Assembly (NCBI GenBank): GCA_013289765.1
Contig: JABCZI010000009.1
Coordinates: forward strand, 124,001 to 188,000
Length of the DNA stretch: 64,000 nt
DNA from: Acidobacteriota bacterium
GTDB taxonomy: Bacteria; Acidobacteriota; Terriglobia; Terriglobales; Acidobacteriaceae
Direction: 5' to 3'
Of this stretch, positions 61,071 to 64,000 are shown piece after piece; positions within the stretch are counted from its first letter, which is position 1, and each line of letters opens with the position of its first letter. The notes under the pieces were generated by a model. The model did no database searches, was not told where the DNA came from, and saw nothing but the letters and a program-made list of their open reading frames with translations. The position numbers were made by a program, and so were the translations under genes.

Positions 61071-61994
61071 CTAAGCCCAACTTCCATCCTCGTCTTTATG
61101 AAGTTGCCGGAACTCGCGGGGCACCAGCATCGGAACCCCGACCGTTCGTCCCATCAGCGCGTCGAGAGTATCCACCCAAAGCATCTGGCTGGAAAAGACT
61201 GTGCCGAAGTTGCGAGAGATCGATTCGGCGACTGCGTTCAGGTCGAGCGGCTTGCCGAGTTCTTGCCGCATCGACGTTACCGGCTTCGAAGTAATTCCGC
61301 ACGGGATGATCAAGTTGAAGAAGCTGAGATCGGTGTTTACGTTGAGGGCGAAGCCGTGCGAGGTGACGAAGCGGGAAATGTGGATGCCGATGGCGGCGAG
61401 TTTAGCGTCCGAGGGACGAAGCTCAGCGGCTGAAGCCGATTCTTTGTCCAGACCTTTTTCGGCACGACTGAAGTCGTGCCCTTCCCGGTCTCTTGCGGGC
61501 TGGCTCGCTTCGCTTCGCTGGACAGCCGAGGCGGCTGTCCCCACATGGGCACTCGTAGCCTCGGCATCCGTCCAGACACCGGTTAGGCCGGGCACTCGCT
61601 TTGTCGGGATGGTGAAATCGGCGCAGGTGCGGATCAGGACTTCTTCGAGGCGGCGGACGAATTCGATTACACCGAGCGTCTTGCGTTTGCCGTCGGGCGT
61701 AGCGAATCCGCGCAGATCGAAGATTGGATATACGACGATTTGGCCGGGGCCGTGGAAGGTGACGTCGCCGCCGCGGTCGCATTCGAAAAGCTCGACGCCG
61801 CGTTGGGCGAGCAATTCGGGCGATGCGATCACGTTTGCAGCTTTCGCGTTACGGCCCAGAGTGATGACGGGAGAGTGTTCGAGTAACAGAAGAACATCGC
61901 CGATCTTTTCTTCTTTGCGCAGGTCGACGAGTTGCTGCTGCAGGCGCAGGCCGGTGGCGTAGTCCACGGTGCCGAGTTGGATAAGAGAAATCAA
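61071..61994 (-). CDS. lipB: Octanoyltransferase (lipoyl synthesis) with a repeat-derived insertion
   Basis: 307 aa against about 220-250 for the family. Transfers octanoyl from ACP to lipoyl domains such as that of E2. CDRGGDVTFHGPGQIVVYPI, KLAAIGIHISRFVTSHGFALNVN with the catalytic Lys, and LIIPCGI with the catalytic Cys are all intact. Residues about 146-196 between GVWTD and KLAAIG are extra and come from palindromic repeat DNA. The start is a TTG at 61994 with no good ribosome site. Upstream of E3. Confidence 0.92.
   Translation of the reverse strand: MISLIQLGTVDYATGLRLQQQLVDLRKEEKIGDVLLLLEHSPVITLGRNAKAANVIASPELLAQRGVELFECDRGGDVTFHGPGQIVVYPIFDLRGFATPDGKRKTLGVIEFVRRLEEVLIRTCADFTIPTKRVPGLTGVWTDAEATSAHVGTAASAVQRSEASQPARDREGHDFSRAEKGLDKESASAAELRPSDAKLAAIGIHISRFVTSHGFALNVNTDLSFFNLIIPCGITSKPVTSMRQELGKPLDLNAVAESISRNFGTVFSSQMLWVDTLDALMGRTVGVPMLVPREFRQLHKDEDGSWA
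61461..61547. repeat. Palindromic repeats inside lipB
   Basis: GGCACGACTGAAGTCGTGCC (61461-61480), perfect 9-bp arms, and copy C of the GACAGCCG family (61520-61547). A relative of the first, CTTCAGTCGTGCC, lies at 5056-5068 upstream of coaBC. Confidence 0.85.
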
Positions 61995-62006
61995 AGTCTA
62001 AGTTCG

Positions 62007-62067
62007 CCACGGATTTTCACGGATTCACACGGATCAAACCAAAGCGCTTATCCGTGTAAATCCGTGG
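62007..62067. repeat. Long inverted repeat between lipB and E3 gene
   Basis: CCACGGATTTTCACGGAT (62007-62024) pairs with ATCCGTGTAAATCCGTGG (62050-62067) with one mismatch in 18. A degraded relative, GCCACGGATTTT, lies at 45077-45088 before panC. Confidence 0.85.
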
Positions 62068-62070
62068 CCA

Positions 62071-63486
62071 TTATGCATTAATCGCGATCCCGTACACGCT
62101 GTTCGACGCATCCAGCATGGCTTCGGCCAGAGTCGGATGGGCGTGAATCGTCCACATCAAGTCTTCGACGGTGGCTTCGAGTTCCATGGCGGTGACGGCT
62201 TCGGCGATCAACTCCGTCGCCTGCGGGCCGATGATGTGTACGCCGAGAATCTCGCCGTAATCCGCATCCGAAACGATCTTGATGAAGCCTTCGTGCTGGC
62301 CGACGATAGACGCACGCGAATTCGCTGTGAATGGAAATTTGCCGATTTTAACGTTGTATCCTGCCTCGCGTGCTCGAGTTTCGGTAAGCCCGACGCTGCC
62401 AATTTCGGGATGGCAGTAAGTAGCGCCCGGGATGTGTTCGGGGTTGATCGGCTTGCCCGGCTTACCTGCAATTTTTGCCACAGCGACAATCGCTTCCATA
62501 GCCCCGACGTGCGCCAGTTGCGGCGTCCCCAGCACAATGTCGCCGACGGCGTAGATGCCGGGCTCGGCGGTCTGCATCCAGGAATCGGTCTTGATGAATT
62601 CACGGTCCGGTTTAATTTTGGTGCGCTCGAGGCCGATATTTTGTGTGCGCGGTTTGCGCCCCACGGCAATCAGGATTTTTTCGGCGTCGATCTTCTGCTG
62701 TTTTCCGTCAACCGTAATGGTGACGGCGACGCCAGTCTTTGTCTTCTCAACCTTGTCAACCTTCGCGCTGGTGTGAAAGTTAATACCGCGCTTGCGGAAG
62801 ACGCGCGCCAATTCCTTCGAGACCTCTTCGTCTTCAACCGGAACGAGCCGGGGGAGCATTTCAACAATGGTCACTTCGCAATCGAACGAGCGATAGATCG
62901 ACGCGAACTCCACTCCGACCGCTCCTGCGCCGACAATGACGAGCGACTTCGGAATGTCCTTCAGGCTGAGGATTTCAATATTGGTCAGCACGCGATCACC
63001 GGCTTCCAGACCCGGAATCATTCGAGCTTCCGACCCCGTGGCGAGAATCACGTTCTTCGCTTTCAGGTGCGTGGCTTTGTTGTCGTTTATCACTTCGACG
63101 GTGAATACGCCCTTTTGCGCCGAGCCTGTCAGCTTGCCGTATCCTTTTATGGTCTCGACCTTGTTCTTCTTCATTAAAAATTCGAGGCCTTTGGCGTGCT
63201 TGGCGACAATTTTCGACTTGCGATCCTGGACGGCGGCCCAGTTCAGCTTGCGCGCGTCGACGCCTTCGATACCAAATTCTTTCGCGTCTTTCAGGTGGTC
63301 CCAGAGTTCGGCGTTGAACAGCAGCGCCTTGGTCGGGATGCAGCCCACGTGGAGGCAGGTGCCACCCAGAAAGCCGTCCTTTTCGATGAGTGCAGTTTTC
63401 AGGCCCCATTGGCCTGCGCGGATGGCGGCGGTGTATCCAGCGGGTCCGCTGCCGATGATTGCGATGTCGTAAATAGTTTCGGGCAA
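62071..63486 (-). CDS. lpdA: Dihydrolipoyl dehydrogenase (E3)
   Basis: 471-aa flavoprotein. FAD motif IGSGPAGYTAAIRAGQ; redox Cys pair in GGTCLHVGCIPTKAL; NAD motif VIVGAGAVGVEFASIY; C-terminal HAHPTLAEAMLDA with the His-Glu base. Reoxidises lipoyl groups of E2. Same strand as E1alpha and lipB. Confidence 0.97.
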   Translation of the reverse strand: MPETIYDIAIIGSGPAGYTAAIRAGQWGLKTALIEKDGFLGGTCLHVGCIPTKALLFNAELWDHLKDAKEFGIEGVDARKLNWAAVQDRKSKIVAKHAKGLEFLMKKNKVETIKGYGKLTGSAQKGVFTVEVINDNKATHLKAKNVILATGSEARMIPGLEAGDRVLTNIEILSLKDIPKSLVIVGAGAVGVEFASIYRSFDCEVTIVEMLPRLVPVEDEEVSKELARVFRKRGINFHTSAKVDKVEKTKTGVAVTITVDGKQQKIDAEKILIAVGRKPRTQNIGLERTKIKPDREFIKTDSWMQTAEPGIYAVGDIVLGTPQLAHVGAMEAIVAVAKIAGKPGKPINPEHIPGATYCHPEIGSVGLTETRAREAGYNVKIGKFPFTANSRASIVGQHEGFIKIVSDADYGEILGVHIIGPQATELIAEAVTAMELEATVEDLMWTIHAHPTLAEAMLDASNSVYGIAINA

Positions 63487-63646
63487 AGGAATGGTCCTCA
63501 GTAAGAACAGATGATTAAAGGCAAACGAATGATTCTAACAGGGTGGGGCGAGACGCCAAATCAGGGAAGGTGAAAACCGTGAGAATGCGGCGGAGATAGG
63601 AACTCCCTAGCGGGCTTGCGCGCTCAGGGCCGTCTTTCGGCTTCGC

Positions 63647-63672
63647 AGCAGCTTCGCTATCGCGAAGCTGCT
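63647..63672. repeat. Hairpin repeat after rpsA
   Basis: AGCAGCTTCGC (63647-63657) and GCGAAGCTGCT (63662-63672), 11-bp perfect arms, 4-nt loop; followed by AGGATGAC as in other repeats. No T-run. The 247-bp gap 63487-63733 shows nothing else. Confidence 0.65.
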
Positions 63673-63733
63673 ACTCACTCAGGATGACAGAGTGGCGGGA
63701 TGATGGTGATGGGTGATTGGGCGAGATCGGGTA

Positions 63734-64000
63734 TCAGTTGCCTTCGTTGCTGGCGCGCTTCCACGAGATGAGTTCGCCGATAGTTGAACTCGTGCTCGAG
63801 ACAGGTTGCTTGTAAGCCTCGACTTCGGACCGCGAAGCCTCTTCACCGACTGCGCGAATGCTGAGACCTACTTTCTTTTCTTCCGCGCTCATCTTGATGA
63901 TCTTGAAATCATGCTCGAATCCCGGCTCAAGATGCAAAGGCTGACCGTTTCCATCGATCGCCTCTGACTTGTGGCAAAGGCCTTCGACGCCTTCGGCAAT
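63734..64000 (-). CDS. rpsA: 30S ribosomal protein S1, C-terminal part (cut by window edge)
   Basis: Frame open to the last base. Reads IAEGVEGLCHKSEAIDGNGQP, then FEHDFKIIKMSAEEKKVGLSIRA, the last S1 RNA-binding domain, and a short tail ending in SWKRASNEGN. The start lies outside the window. Confidence 0.92.
   Translation of the reverse strand: MAEGVEGLCHKSEAIDGNGQPLHLEPGFEHDFKIIKMSAEEKKVGLSIRAVGEEASRSEVEAYKQPVSSTSSTIGELISWKRASNEGN

Overview
The window is a 64 kb piece of a bacterial chromosome. It has high GC by eye, dense genes with short gaps, and many GTG or TTG starts. Gene order (rapZ - ABC exporter - yicC - gmk - rpoZ - coaBC - family-4 UDG - priA), protein style and several families of short palindromic repeats suggest an acidobacterium of the Koribacter/Terriglobales type. 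That assignment is inference; there is no rRNA gene and no search was possible.

Layout. 1-9.8 kb: housekeeping run on the + strand (partial rapZ, MsbA-like ABC exporter, yicC, gmk, rpoZ, coaBC, UDG, priA). 9.8-15.9 kb: accessory metabolism (secreted propeller-like protein, SDR, nucleotidyltransferase, two PilZ-like proteins, nicotinamidase-like hydrolase, aldo/keto reductase). 16.0-23.4 kb: a 7.3 kb integrated element bounded by 41-bp direct repeats that are the 5' half of a tRNA-Ile2(CAU) gene. It carries a tyrosine integrase, a type II restriction-modification pair, a NUMOD3-like repeat protein, a ribbon-helix-helix protein with palindromic operators, and a few phage structural genes (head-tail adaptor, collagen-like protein, protease-like protein). 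The intact tRNA now starts 7 nt after the integrase stop codon. 23.5-36.2 kb: FKBP isomerase, cupin, Fe-trafficking protein, DtxR-type regulator, purD-purE, galU, mfd, a ParDE-like pair, a DDAH-like hydrolase and a DUF427 protein. 36.2-50.1 kb: an AbrB/VapC toxin-antitoxin pair with a visible operator, OprB-like porin, a possible small RNA, hemL, polysaccharide deacetylase, deoxynucleoside kinase, TPR protein, panB, panC, an EF-hand-bearing hydrolase, a 3-methyladenine glycosylase, bcp and a large secreted protein.

50.2-54.7 kb is a phage-like or domesticated regulatory module. A Cro/CI-type repressor with an S24 protease domain faces a divergent small gene across six copies of the heptamer GTATARC. 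Beyond it lie a zinc-ribbon protein, a sigma-region-4-like protein, tandem terminators, a 15-bp tandem repeat, a basic small protein, a dual-specificity phosphatase and a secreted protein. 54.7-63.5 kb holds a 2-oxoacid dehydrogenase complex on the - strand (E1alpha, E1beta, E2, E3 and lipB), interrupted by a + strand dGTPase gene pair and containing a c-type cytochrome. The window ends inside rpsA.

Functional themes. coaBC, panB and panC cover most of the pantothenate-to-CoA route. lipB supplies the lipoyl group for E2. rapZ, yicC, mfd, udg, mpg and priA serve RNA and DNA maintenance. The strongest unusual points are the tRNA-capturing element, the GTATARC repressor circuit, a repeat-derived insertion inside lipB, and a possible antisense-strand small RNA upstream of hemL.
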